From contig CAYVEL010000004.1 in the NCBI GenBank assembly GCA_964450345.1, positions 1-49,472 of the forward strand: a stretch of 49,472 nucleotides of DNA, given 5' to 3'. Positions 23,819 through 31,685 of the stretch are shown here, one piece after another (positions within the stretch are counted from its first letter, which is position 1; each line of letters begins with the position of its first letter). The position numbers and the translations under genes were made by a program. The notes beneath the pieces were generated by a model. It did no database searches. It was given only the letters and a program-made list of their open reading frames with translations, and had not been told where the DNA came from. Source of the DNA: JAPLZH01 sp964450345 (GTDB lineage Bacteria > Patescibacteriota > Minisyncoccia > Phycocordibacterales > PALSA-1337).

Positions 23819-23865
23819 AAACCCCGTCAGTCTCAGAGAAAGCTCTGTCGACTGACGGGGTTTTC
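23819..23865 (+). terminator. Terminator of the multi-pass membrane protein gene
   Basis: Perfect 14-bp stem (23819-23832 with 23850-23863, core CCCCGTCAGTC), inner CAGAG/CTCTG stem with loop AAAG, then TTTTCTTTTTT. Confidence 0.95.
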
Positions 23866-23887
23866 TTTTTTAAATTAAAAATAAAAG

Positions 23888-24403
23888 CTAGTTTATTTCC
23901 GAATTCGAATTTAGGTTTGATTTAATAACGTAAATAAAAAGTGATATAGAGGTTATGAATACTATGAAGGCTAAGAAATATGTCGCGGAGGCTATGGAAT
24001 CAGTATATTTTAATATATCTAAATGACTGAAGATATAATTCCAATCGTGTATTACCCCGTCTCCACCGAGTAGCTCAAGACTCATTTTCTGAGCGTCTGC
24101 TATGTAGACTTGAACATCGAAGATGCTGCCGGCTAGCCAAAGCATGATTATTGAACTTGAATAATATTTCTGCTGATACAGAAAATAAAGAGTAAAGATT
24201 AATGGAATAAGAATCTGGAAAGCAGATCCAGCTACTACTGATAAAAATTCCCCAGTCCAAAAGAATAAGAAATGTCCCGCCTCATGAATTACTAAATATA
24301 TATTATGAAAAATATAATGATCTAGCGGTGATTTGGAAAACCAAAAAATGTACGAAATGGCCGTTATTCCGAAAAGTATTTTTATTATCTTATTAGTTGT
24401 CAT
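23888..24403 (-). CDS. Membrane metallopeptidase-like protein (HEXXH, M50-like)
   Basis: The 171-residue protein has about four to five transmembrane segments and a membrane-embedded zinc motif VIHEAGHFLFFW (HEAGH, about residues 40-44), as in site-2-protease/M50 and related families. A possible third ligand is in the C-terminal half (GGDGVIHDWNYI, with D or H). It is short for an M50 protease and has no PDZ domain. It lies 8 bases downstream of trpS on the same strand and is probably co-transcribed. The substrate is unknown; non-proteolytic HEXXH membrane proteins also exist. Confidence 0.7.
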   Translation of the reverse strand: MTTNKIIKILFGITAISYIFWFSKSPLDHYIFHNIYLVIHEAGHFLFFWTGEFLSVVAGSAFQILIPLIFTLYFLYQQKYYSSSIIMLWLAGSIFDVQVYIADAQKMSLELLGGDGVIHDWNYIFSHLDILKYTDSIASATYFLAFIVFITSISLFIYVIKSNLNSNSEIN

Positions 24404-24411
24404 CTTTAGAG

Positions 24412-25359
24412 TTAGATTTTTACTCCAATATTCTCTCTAACAGTATTCATTTTCTTTGAAGCTACTTCACGGGCGCGGGCTGCACCTTCGCTTAGTACTT
24501 CCATAACGTGGTCTAGATCTTTTGCAAGTTCGTTACGGCGTTCTCTCATTGGTTTAATGAAAGCCTCTAAATCTGAGATTAATGCCTCTTTTAGTATCTT
24601 ATACTTACCTGTATTCTCAGCATAAAGCTTATCCAGCTCAGCTACTGGTTTTATTAGTTTATGAATTTCGTAAACGTTTTTAGGTATTCCTCCGCTAGAA
24701 TCTGTGACTATTCCCATTACAGCTTTCTTAATTTCCTCATGTGTAGCAAAAAGTGGAATGGTATTGTTATAACTCTTACTCATCTTCTTTCCATCTGTCC
24801 CTGGAACTGTAGCTACGTGATCCATGATTACTGGTTTTGGTAGCTTAAATGTATCTCCGAATAGTCTGTTAAACTTTTCTGCGGTATCACGAGTGATCTC
24901 TACATGTTGTTTCTGATCCTGTCCTACTGGTACTGCATCTGCGTCGTATAGGAGAATATCTGCAGCCATTAACATAGGATAGTTAAAAGTTCCGACATTG
25001 ATATCTTTATTTTTTGCTTCAGCATCCTTAAAGGCGTGAGCGCGCATTAGGTATGGCATAGTAGTTATAGAATCAAAAATCCAAGCGAGTTCAGTATGTT
25101 CCATTACGTCTGATTGTTTGAAGATAACCGCCTTCTTAGGGTCTAGGCCAATAGCCAAATAGTCCAAAGCAACGTTAATGATATTATCTCTCATCTCGTT
25201 CTTATTCTGTATCAAGTTCAATGCATGATAATCAGCAATCATGAAAAAGCTTTCGTATTCATTTTGCATTTCTACGAATTGCTTCATTGCACCGAAATAA
25301 TTACCGATATGTGGTAAACCTGTTGGTTTTACGCCGGATAATAATCTTTTTTTACTCAT
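24412..25359 (-). CDS. trpS: Tryptophan-tRNA ligase
   Basis: Class I synthetase charging tRNA-Trp. The 315-residue protein has LLSGVKPTGLPHIGNYFGAM (HIGH as HIGN), the tryptophan pocket region MLMAADILLYDADAVPVGQD and KMSKSYNNTIPLF. Length is normal. A -10 element 6 nt before the ATG predicts a leaderless mRNA. The metallopeptidase-like gene follows. Confidence 0.97.
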   Translation of the reverse strand: MSKKRLLSGVKPTGLPHIGNYFGAMKQFVEMQNEYESFFMIADYHALNLIQNKNEMRDNIINVALDYLAIGLDPKKAVIFKQSDVMEHTELAWIFDSITTMPYLMRAHAFKDAEAKNKDINVGTFNYPMLMAADILLYDADAVPVGQDQKQHVEITRDTAEKFNRLFGDTFKLPKPVIMDHVATVPGTDGKKMSKSYNNTIPLFATHEEIKKAVMGIVTDSSGGIPKNVYEIHKLIKPVAELDKLYAENTGKYKILKEALISDLEAFIKPMRERRNELAKDLDHVMEVLSEGAARAREVASKKMNTVRENIGVKI

Positions 25360-25365
25360 TCCTAT

Positions 25366-25371
25366 ATATTA
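25366..25371 (-). promoter_or_regulatory. -10 element of trpS, leaderless spacing
   Basis: Minus-strand TAATAT exactly 6 nt before the trpS ATG (25357-25359). Confidence 0.6.
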
Positions 25372-25410
25372 GCAGATTTTCTAATAAAATCAGCCTCTTT
25401 AAATGTTTTT

Positions 25411-25454
25411 AATAAAAAAGAAAGCGCGAAGGATTAAACACCCCTTCGCGCTTT
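25411..25454 (-). terminator. Terminator of the 108-residue gene
   Basis: Stem AAAGCGCGAAGG/CCTTCGCGCTTT (25421-25432 with 25443-25454), followed on the minus strand by CTTTTTTATT. Confidence 0.9.
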
Positions 25455-25464
25455 TTGCTCGGAT

Positions 25465-25791
25465 TTACCGAGAAAGTCTGTGACTTAAGAGGTCTATTTC
25501 CAAAGCCTCCTGTGGACCATTTCCAAAACGAACCAATATTTGGTCATCGCCGGCTTCGTCTGGGTCTGTAATAACAGCTAGTCCGTTACTAGCAGTTAAT
25601 ATGTCTGATATTGAAATGATTTTAACTTTATCGTCTGGAATCAGAACACAGATTTTTGCGCCTTGGTTTAGGAAATTTCCTTCCGCCGTTTCGGTTTGAA
25701 GAACATTCATGTTTTCTATATTGGCAAGATTATTGTATGTTGTCAATTTAAATAAAACACACCCGGCTTCGCCTATAAAGATCCTTTGCAT
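25465..25791 (-). CDS. Hypothetical 108-residue protein divergent from the radical SAM gene
   Basis: I do not recognise this protein. The reading frame extends upstream to 25971, but that part would run into the divergent radical SAM gene. I therefore take the ATG at 25789-25791, giving MQRIFIGEAGCVLFKL at the N-terminus. The rest is a soluble, beta-rich-looking sequence (GAKICVLIPDDKVKIISISD, VITDPDEAGDDQILVRFG) that ends EIDLLSHRLSR. Like its divergent neighbour it has a higher GC content than trpS and dnaJ, and it has a strong terminator. A shared control region with the radical SAM gene suggests a functional link; this is inference. Confidence 0.65.
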   Translation of the reverse strand: MQRIFIGEAGCVLFKLTTYNNLANIENMNVLQTETAEGNFLNQGAKICVLIPDDKVKIISISDILTASNGLAVITDPDEAGDDQILVRFGNGPQEALEIDLLSHRLSR

Positions 25792-25795
25792 ACTA

Positions 25796-25824
25796 TTGAC
25801 GAATACTGAAATAAATCGTAGTGT
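25796..25824 (+). promoter_or_regulatory. Promoter of the B12-type radical SAM gene
   Basis: TTGACG (25796-25801), 17-base spacer, TAGTGT (25819-25824). It lies in a 76-base divergent region shared with the 108-residue gene, whose own promoter (possibly TTGCCT with TATTTC on the minus strand) is weak. Confidence 0.5.
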
Positions 25825-25867
25825 TTGATTAGGCAATTTAAACTTTAACCAAGAAAGATCCCTGACA

Positions 25868-27706
25868 ATGAAATACTTCCAAGTCATTCTAATGACGATT
25901 CTTCTGATCAAACCAGAGTTCGTTGAAAGTCTGCCAGACTTCTCAAAATGGCCTGATCCTAGCAAGATCAAGTATGACGCTTCCGAGCGTGCTTACTACG
26001 ACCATTCCCTTGAAGATGAAAACTGGGCGATAAGTTCGGTCAATCCAGAGACAGGAAAACGCTACTCGGAGCCTACAAAGATTCCGATGAAAAAGAAACT
26101 GGTTGTTTCAATCCGTCAGGATCTGTTCAACCAAAAGAATTCGTATGCTGCAATGGCCGGCGTTTACATGACGCAGAGTCAACGCAATACTCGTCGTCTC
26201 GTATTGATCAATGTCGAACAGATGCTCAATGAGCAAATGGGAGACAGTCGTCAGTATCGAGTGTGGCCACATCTCGGTCTTATATTCGTCGGCACAGTCG
26301 CAGACGAAGAAGGATACGAGGTTGTTATGTGGGACGAATATGCCGCAGGGTTCACTCCCATCGAACAACTCATACGTCCTGGCGATATTGTAGGATTGAG
26401 CCTTGTGATTACAGGTATGGATCGCGGAGTTACTTTGGCTCGTAAAGCAAAGGAACTCGGTGCCCAATATGTGATTGCGGGAAATGATTCTACGATTTTT
26501 CGTGCCAATCAAGTGATGGCGCTGCTAGATCGTCCGATTGATGCAATCTTTACCGGTAACAGTCTTACCGCTGTTCGCCAGTTCTTCCGAGAAATCGGAG
26601 AGAGTAACATCAATCAACTTCAAATTCCTGGCGTGCAAATCGATGCCAGGGGTGAAGTTCGTTCGAATGAACGGGGTCGTCTTATTGCTGAACTAAAAGC
26701 TCGTAAGAGCAAAGGTTCAGACAATGATGATGTGTTCATTGTCCCGAAACTCAACCTCTACCCTCATTGGGATGTGTTGTGGTCAAACTATCGTGCGACA
26801 TTCGGCCATAAACACAGCAATCCGGATACTGTAAAGAATGTGCTGGCTCTATTCGCTCAAGGTTGCACCCGTACCCGAGGAAGCGATGTTTGTAGCTACT
26901 GCACGATTGCAGATGTTGCGGATGTTCGTGTCCCTTCGATTGAGATGATGGCTCGTTCGATTGAGGTGTATAACGCGTTTGGTGCGGATATGGTATTCAA
27001 CACGACGGACAGTGTTTATGAAATGCATAAGGTTGTCAAAACTCTCCAGGAGCTTGGTGCTTCATGGAAGGCGATGAATATCTACGGTAGAGCGCAAGGT
27101 ATTGCTAGAAATCCACACTTACTCGATGAGTGGCAAAAAGTTGCAACGGAAAGGCTACTGATCAATGTTGGAATGGATTCCGGAAGCGACGACATGCTTC
27201 TCAAAGGTGTAGTTAAATCGTCTATTGAAGGTTGCGGTAGTCGTCTCGAGGAGAATCGTGAAGCAGTAAGGTGTATCCAGAAGTCTGGGGCACACCTGCA
27301 CTACTCGCTCATCTTCGGGTCTCCAGGTGAATCAAAAGAGACCTGTGAAAAAAGTATCGGTTTCCTTGAATGGACAATCGAAACACTTGGGCATCAACTC
27401 GATATTTGTGAGACTGATATTTATTGGTTGAGTTTCGGCTCTCCGGTAAGTCGTGTATTCCACGATTATGGCTACGCCCAGTATCTAGCTGGTCTAGCAG
27501 GAAAATCAATCACAAAAGAAGAGTGGCAATGCGATTTCGTTCAGTATGCCGAGATGCTTGTTGTTCCAATGGTTGTAGAGGAATCATGGTATCGTCATTT
27601 CACCAAGATAGATCTCGATACTGCGCAGGTTTATAACCAACGCGCGGCAAAGATCATGGCGCAACATGCTGGAAGTATTCGTGGTAGAGCTTTTAGGCCG
27701 GTTTAA
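25868..27706 (+). CDS. B12-binding-type radical SAM protein with a CX8CX2C cluster
   Basis: The 612-residue protein has an N-terminal region of unclear role (1-125), then a Rossmann-like domain typical of cobalamin-binding radical SAM enzymes (about 135-240: PHLGLIFVGTVADEEGYEVV, RPGDIVGLSLVITG). The radical SAM core follows. Its cluster cysteines are C333, C342 and C345 (GCTRTRGSDVCSYC), spaced CX8CX2C instead of the usual CX3CX2C. GMDSGSDDMLLKGV and SLIFGSPGESKETCE resemble later SAM-barrel motifs. The B12 DXHXXG motif is absent, so cobalamin may not be bound base-off. Such enzymes catalyse methylations or rearrangements; the substrate is unknown. The gene is GC-rich relative to neighbours and monocistronic. 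Alternative internal starts exist at codons 9 and 74. Confidence 0.85.
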   Translation: MKYFQVILMTILLIKPEFVESLPDFSKWPDPSKIKYDASERAYYDHSLEDENWAISSVNPETGKRYSEPTKIPMKKKLVVSIRQDLFNQKNSYAAMAGVYMTQSQRNTRRLVLINVEQMLNEQMGDSRQYRVWPHLGLIFVGTVADEEGYEVVMWDEYAAGFTPIEQLIRPGDIVGLSLVITGMDRGVTLARKAKELGAQYVIAGNDSTIFRANQVMALLDRPIDAIFTGNSLTAVRQFFREIGESNINQLQIPGVQIDARGEVRSNERGRLIAELKARKSKGSDNDDVFIVPKLNLYPHWDVLWSNYRATFGHKHSNPDTVKNVLALFAQGCTRTRGSDVCSYCTIADVADVRVPSIEMMARSIEVYNAFGADMVFNTTDSVYEMHKVVKTLQELGASWKAMNIYGRAQGIARNPHLLDEWQKVATERLLINVGMDSGSDDMLLKGVVKSSIEGCGSRLEENREAVRCIQKSGAHLHYSLIFGSPGESKETCEKSIGFLEWTIETLGHQLDICETDIYWLSFGSPVSRVFHDYGYAQYLAGLAGKSITKEEWQCDFVQYAEMLVVPMVVEESWYRHFTKIDLDTAQVYNQRAAKIMAQHAGSIRGRAFRPV

Positions 27707-27710
27707 TATC

Positions 27711-27739
27711 AAGCCCTCGGTTTAGTACCGAGGGCTTTT
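27711..27739 (+). terminator. Terminator of the radical SAM gene
   Basis: Perfect 11-bp stem AAGCCCTCGGT/ACCGAGGGCTT (27711-27721 with 27727-27737), then TTTTAATTT. It sits 5 bases after the stop codon. Confidence 0.92.
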
Positions 27740-27750
27740 AATTTAAAATA

Positions 27751-28860
27751 TTAGATTCCTTCTTTAGATAATTCCTCAATTAATTTTCTAGCATTTTTAC
27801 TGACTTTTTTAGGAATTATTATTTTTATAACGATGAATAAGTCTCCTCTTCTTCCTCTGTCATTAACTACACCTTTTCCTTTTACTCTCAGCATCTCGTT
27901 ATGTGTAATACCTTCTGGAATTCTTAGATCAATTTCGCCATCTAACGTATTTACCTTAATATCGCTGCCTAGAACTGCGGTAGTCATCTTAATAGGTAAA
28001 TCCATGTATAGATCTTGACCATCTCTTCTGATGCTTGGGTGTTTTTCAACAATGACTTTTATGTATAGGTTTCCAGTAGCACCATGCTCTATGGCTTCTC
28101 CCATATTTTGAACTCTTAGCATTTCACCTGATTCCATTCCGGCAGGAATATTGATAGTTACTTTCTCTGTCTTTCTGACTACACCAGAACCATGACAGTC
28201 AGAACACTTTTCTTTTATTATCTTTCCTGTTCCATGACAATCAGAACACTCTCTTACGGAATTGATTGGACCAAACATCGATCTCTTAACTTCATTGATT
28301 CTTCCTTTTCCATCACATGTTTTACATGGAGTACTTCCACTACCTTGTTTTCCTCCTGTACCAATACAAGTAGCACATGTAGCATTTCTAGTAAAAGATA
28401 TTTCTTTATCTATTCCAAATACAGAATCTTTAAATGATATGTTCACATTAATCTGTATGTCTGCGCCCTTTTTCTCTCTTCTTCTACCACCTCCGCCACC
28501 GAACATATCTCCGAATAAATCTCCTAGGTCAAATTCAAAACCGCCATTACTGTTAGAAAAACCAGAAAAGTCGAAACCACCAAAGCCTTGTCCGCCATTG
28601 AATCCGCTATAAGCGCCAGAATTACCTCCGAAGCCAGAACCAGCTCCAGCAGAACCGAAGGTGTCGTATTGTTTACGCTTTTGATCATCCGAAAGAATAG
28701 AGTACGCTTCGCTCGCCTCCTTAAATTTCTTAGAAGCCTCCTCGTTTCCTTTTGTTTTATCAGGATGATACTCATGAGCCATCTTTCTAAAGGCTTTCTT
28801 AATATCGTCTTTTGAGGCGGATTTTTCTACGCCTAGTATTTTATAGTAATCTTTATTCAT
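27751..28860 (-). CDS. dnaJ: Chaperone DnaJ (type I Hsp40)
   Basis: Co-chaperone that stimulates DnaK ATPase and binds unfolded proteins. The 369-residue protein has the J domain with HPD (HEYHPDKTKG) and a glycine/phenylalanine-rich linker (about 70-130, with repeated FGG and GFGG). Four zinc-finger repeats follow (CATCIGTG, CKTCDGKG, CSDCHGTG, CSDCHGSG), then the substrate-binding C-terminal domains. All parts of type I DnaJ are present. It lies 66 bases downstream of dnaK, with a hairpin in between. Confidence 0.97.
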   Translation of the reverse strand: MNKDYYKILGVEKSASKDDIKKAFRKMAHEYHPDKTKGNEEASKKFKEASEAYSILSDDQKRKQYDTFGSAGAGSGFGGNSGAYSGFNGGQGFGGFDFSGFSNSNGGFEFDLGDLFGDMFGGGGGRRREKKGADIQINVNISFKDSVFGIDKEISFTRNATCATCIGTGGKQGSGSTPCKTCDGKGRINEVKRSMFGPINSVRECSDCHGTGKIIKEKCSDCHGSGVVRKTEKVTINIPAGMESGEMLRVQNMGEAIEHGATGNLYIKVIVEKHPSIRRDGQDLYMDLPIKMTTAVLGSDIKVNTLDGEIDLRIPEGITHNEMLRVKGKGVVNDRGRRGDLFIVIKIIIPKKVSKNARKLIEELSKEGI

Positions 28861-28870
28861 TTAATTAATT

Positions 28871-28919
28871 CGATTCTCATTTGTTCTCCCGAGAGAACTC
28901 AGGAGAACTATAAGAATCG
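28871..28919 (-). promoter_or_regulatory. Hairpin between dnaK and dnaJ with alternative pairings
   Basis: Outer stem CGATTCT/AGAATCG (28871-28877 with 28913-28919). Inside, one GTTCTC (28883-28888) can pair with either of two GAGAAC copies (28893-28898 or 28903-28908). No T run follows toward dnaJ, so this is not a simple terminator; an mRNA processing or temperature-sensitive element is possible. Confidence 0.55.
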
Positions 28920-28926
28920 AGAAGTT

Positions 28927-30825
28927 TTATTTTACTTCTGCATCACGAACATTTCCATCCTTTGGTGCTTCACCTGTCTGACCCGCATCAGTTCCTCCGT
29001 TTGCTCCTGGAGTAGCTTCTGCCTGAGCCTTTGACATAAATTCACCAATCTTAGATATTTCACTAGATAATGCTTCTGTAGCAGTCTTTAATATAGCGAT
29101 ATCTGTTCCAGACTTAGCAGTCTTAACTGAAGCGATCTTATCTTCAATAGACTTTCTTAAATCAGCTGGAACTTTATCTCCTGCATCCTTAAGAGCTTTT
29201 TCTGCTGTGTAAATTAACTGCTCTGAAGTGTTTTTAACATCTGCTTCTTCACGCTTCTTCTGATCATCTGCATTATGCATTTCTGCATCTTTTTTCATTT
29301 TCTCTACTTCTTCTTTAGATAATCCTGAGCTTGCTGTAATTTTAATTGAACTTACTTTTCCTGAAGTCTTATCTTTAGCTGTAACGTTTAGAATACCGTT
29401 CGCATCTATGTCAAAGCTAACTTCAATCTGTGGTATACCGCGTGGTGCTGGTGGAATACCTCCTAGATTAAACTGTCCTAGGCTCTTATTATCAGCCGCC
29501 ATAGCACGTTCACCCTGAACAATGTGAATTGTTACGTCTGTCTGATTATCCGCTGCTGTAGAGAATACCTGAGATCTCTGTGTAGGGATTGTAGTGTTCT
29601 TTTCGATTAATTTCGTAGCTACTCCTCCTAGTGTTTCGATACCAAGTGATAGAGGAATAACATCTAGAAGTAGAACATCATGAACTTCACCACCTAGAAT
29701 TCCACCCTGAATAGCAGCACCAATAGCTACTACTTCATCTGGGTTAACTCCCATATGTGGTTCTTTGCCGAAGAAATCCTTAACTGCTTTCTGCATAGCT
29801 GGCATTCTGGTCTGACCACCTACTAGAACTACTTCATTAATATCTCCAATCTTAAATGGAGAAGCTTCCATAGCACGCTTTGTGATAGCGATAGCTCTTT
29901 CGATGAATTCACGAGTTAATTCTTCTAGCTTTGCTCTTGTAAGAGTCATTACTAAGTGCTTTGGACCATCTACTCCTGAAGTTAGGAATGGGATATTTAC
30001 TTCTGTCTGAACTGCTGTAGAAAGTTCAATCTTTGCTTTTTCAGCAGCCTCATCTAGTCTCTGTAGTGCTAGAGCATCATTTCTAACATCAATTCCTGAT
30101 TCTTTCTTAAATTCATCGGCTAGGAAATTAATAATTTTCTGATCAATATCCTTACCTCCAAGGTGAGCATCACCGTCAGTAGATTTAACTTCTACAACAT
30201 CATCTCCAACTTCTAGAACAGAAATATCGAAAGTACCTCCACCGAAGTCGAATACTACGATTTTCTCATCCTTTTTCTTATTGAAACCATAAGCTAGAGC
30301 GGCTGCTGTAGGCTCATTTATAATTCTCTTAACATCTAGGCCGGCAATTTTACCTGCATCTTTAGTAGCTTGTCTCTGGGCATCGTTAAAGTAAGCAGGA
30401 ACTGTAATAACTGCTTCTGTAATCTTCTCACCAAGTCTTGCCTCAGCATCATTCTTAAGTTTCTGAATAATCATTGCTGAAATTTCTTCTGGTCTATTCC
30501 ATTTATCACCCATCTTTACTTCAATACCACCATTTGAAGATTTTTGAATCTCAAAAGGAACAGAAGTCTTATCTTTCTGCACAGCTGATTCGTCGAAGTT
30601 GTGTCCGATAAAACGCTTAATCTGATAGATAGTATTTTTAGGATTTGTAACAGCCTGTCTTCTAGCTGTTTGTCCTACTAATCTTTCTCCAGTCTTTGAT
30701 AAAGCAATAACTGAAGGAGTAGTTCTAGCACCCTCTGCGTTTTCTAGAATCTTAGGTGTTCCTGCATCCATTACAGCTACTGCTGAGTTTGTTGTACCAA
30801 GATCGATACCAATTATTTTCGCCAT
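28927..30825 (-). CDS. dnaK: Chaperone DnaK (Hsp70)
   Basis: ATP-dependent chaperone. The 632-residue protein has the N-terminal ATPase domain (IGIDLGTTNSAVAVMD; FDFGGGTFDISVLEVGDD; VVLVGGQTRMPAMQ), the linker and substrate-binding domain (DVLLLDVIPLSLGIETLGG; RGIPQIEVSFDIDANGIL), and a Gly/Ala-rich acidic tail ending in DGNVRDAEVK, a tail common in DnaK. Length is normal. No CIRCE operator (TTAGCACTC...GAGTGCTAA) was found upstream, so HrcA control of the classic kind is not evident. dnaJ follows on the same strand. Confidence 0.98.
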   Translation of the reverse strand: MAKIIGIDLGTTNSAVAVMDAGTPKILENAEGARTTPSVIALSKTGERLVGQTARRQAVTNPKNTIYQIKRFIGHNFDESAVQKDKTSVPFEIQKSSNGGIEVKMGDKWNRPEEISAMIIQKLKNDAEARLGEKITEAVITVPAYFNDAQRQATKDAGKIAGLDVKRIINEPTAAALAYGFNKKKDEKIVVFDFGGGTFDISVLEVGDDVVEVKSTDGDAHLGGKDIDQKIINFLADEFKKESGIDVRNDALALQRLDEAAEKAKIELSTAVQTEVNIPFLTSGVDGPKHLVMTLTRAKLEELTREFIERAIAITKRAMEASPFKIGDINEVVLVGGQTRMPAMQKAVKDFFGKEPHMGVNPDEVVAIGAAIQGGILGGEVHDVLLLDVIPLSLGIETLGGVATKLIEKNTTIPTQRSQVFSTAADNQTDVTIHIVQGERAMAADNKSLGQFNLGGIPPAPRGIPQIEVSFDIDANGILNVTAKDKTSGKVSSIKITASSGLSKEEVEKMKKDAEMHNADDQKKREEADVKNTSEQLIYTAEKALKDAGDKVPADLRKSIEDKIASVKTAKSGTDIAILKTATEALSSEISKIGEFMSKAQAEATPGANGGTDAGQTGEAPKDGNVRDAEVK

Positions 30826-30985
30826 ATATTTTATTTTTTAATTTAATTAACTTTAAATTTTAATTTATTACTTTTTAAATTTAGCTATTTAGCTAAAAAC
30901 CAACTCTGTATTTTCTGAAACAAAAAACATACGAAAAAACCAAGAATAACCTAAAAGGAAATCTGGTATATATTCGCGTTATGAA

Positions 30986-31303
30986 TTATAGGGATGGCGC
31001 ACGAGTAGGCTGACTAATGAAAAAGTCTAACTTATTTAAGAATGAAAAATCTAAATGGAAATCATAAGCGTCTGTTTTAGAAGAAATAGTTTTATCAGCA
31101 TTATCACAAGGTAAACATATTAATTCAGGAGAGTCTGTTTTTACCGAAGATGAACTAACTGGTGATATAAGTTCAGCATTAACTATCTGGGCTTTAATTT
31201 CACCATTTACTAAAGCCACTAGGAAAACCACACGATAGGTCTCGCCTGTTTCCGTGGTTAAAATCTTCGTTACAAATTTTGATTGGTGTTGTAGTTGAAG
31301 CAT
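30986..31303 (-). CDS. Hypothetical protein in the heat-shock cluster
   Basis: A 105-residue protein, MLQLQHQSKFVTKILTTE at the start, with TYRVVFLVALVNGEIKAQIV as its best-ordered segment and a polar tail ending QPTRAPSL. It has a CLPC pair (about residues 68-71). No family recognised. It lies between dnaK and the grpE side, on the same strand as both. A promoter with TTGACA and TATAAT (short 15-base spacer) precedes it, with a leader of only a few bases. Confidence 0.6.
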   Translation of the reverse strand: MLQLQHQSKFVTKILTTETGETYRVVFLVALVNGEIKAQIVNAELISPVSSSSVKTDSPELICLPCDNADKTISSKTDAYDFHLDFSFLNKLDFFISQPTRAPSL

Positions 31304-31345
31304 TTTCTAGCTAATTATATCAAATTTATACAGTTGTCAATCTCA

Positions 31346-31375
31346 TTGACAAGGTGACTATATTTGTATTAATAT
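31346..31375 (+). promoter_or_regulatory. Promoter of the structured RNA
   Basis: TTGACA (31346-31351), 18-base spacer, TAATAT (31370-31375). It is divergent from the promoter of the 105-residue gene, whose TTGACA (minus strand, about 31334-31339) lies just beside it. Confidence 0.8.
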
Positions 31376-31381
31376 ATGTGC

Positions 31382-31685
31382 GGACAGGGAGTCTGAAATT
31401 CAGTCTGTGAGGCCATCTGTTTGGTTTGGGTGGAGCATCACGTTTAATAGATTGATGAGAAAGACTTTGAGTCGCTGTGACGTGTTGGTAGCAGTGTGTG
31501 AAAACGACACAGTGACTCAGTTGTAGGTCTTTGAGCGATGCTGAATCGCACAGTTAGGCCACTTACGCTTTTGATTGCCTCGTTTGGTTGATGTGCCTTT
31601 GGCGCTCCCCTTGGCGATAAGCGATAATGCTTATCTGTAGTAAGGCTCTTTGTCCACTATTGTCACCTTTCGGGGTGACTTTTTT
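31382..31685 (+). ncRNA. Unidentified structured RNA, about 300 nt
   Basis: No convincing reading frame, but a strong promoter, a strong terminator and extensive complementarity. Ten pairs close the molecule (31382-31391 with 31646-31655, two or more G-U). A central rod is built from AGCATC/GATGCT (31434-31439 with 31537-31542), AAAGAC/GTCTTT (31460-31465 with 31527-31532) and the 11-pair stem 31469-31479 with 31508-31518. A separate hairpin GATAAGC/GCTTATC lies at 31616-31635. GC content is above background. I looked for RNase P, tmRNA, SRP RNA and 6S RNA hallmarks and saw none that are convincing. Its 3' end meets the grpE stop codon on the opposite strand. Confidence 0.75.
31662..31685 (+). 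terminator. Terminator of the structured RNA
   Basis: Stem GTCACC/GGTGAC (31662-31667 with 31674-31679), followed by six Ts. The T run overlaps the grpE stop on the other strand. Confidence 0.9.

Noticed and set aside
25792..25971. N-terminal extension of the 108-residue protein to 168 residues
   Set aside because: It would overlap the start of the divergent radical SAM gene and its promoter region; the internal ATG at 25791 fits the intergenic signals.
28926..30985. CIRCE/HrcA operator before dnaK
   Set aside because: The TTAGCACTC-N9-GAGTGCTAA pattern is not present upstream of dnaK, dnaJ or grpE; the TTTAGCT/AGCTAAA hairpin at 30880-30897 does not match it.
31382..31685. RNase P RNA, tmRNA, SRP RNA or 6S RNA
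   Set aside because: No GAGGAAAGTCC-type P4 strand, no tRNA-like GGTTCGA end or tag frame, no SRP GGAAG..AGCAG loop, and not the simple single-bubble 6S rod; a very divergent member remains possible.
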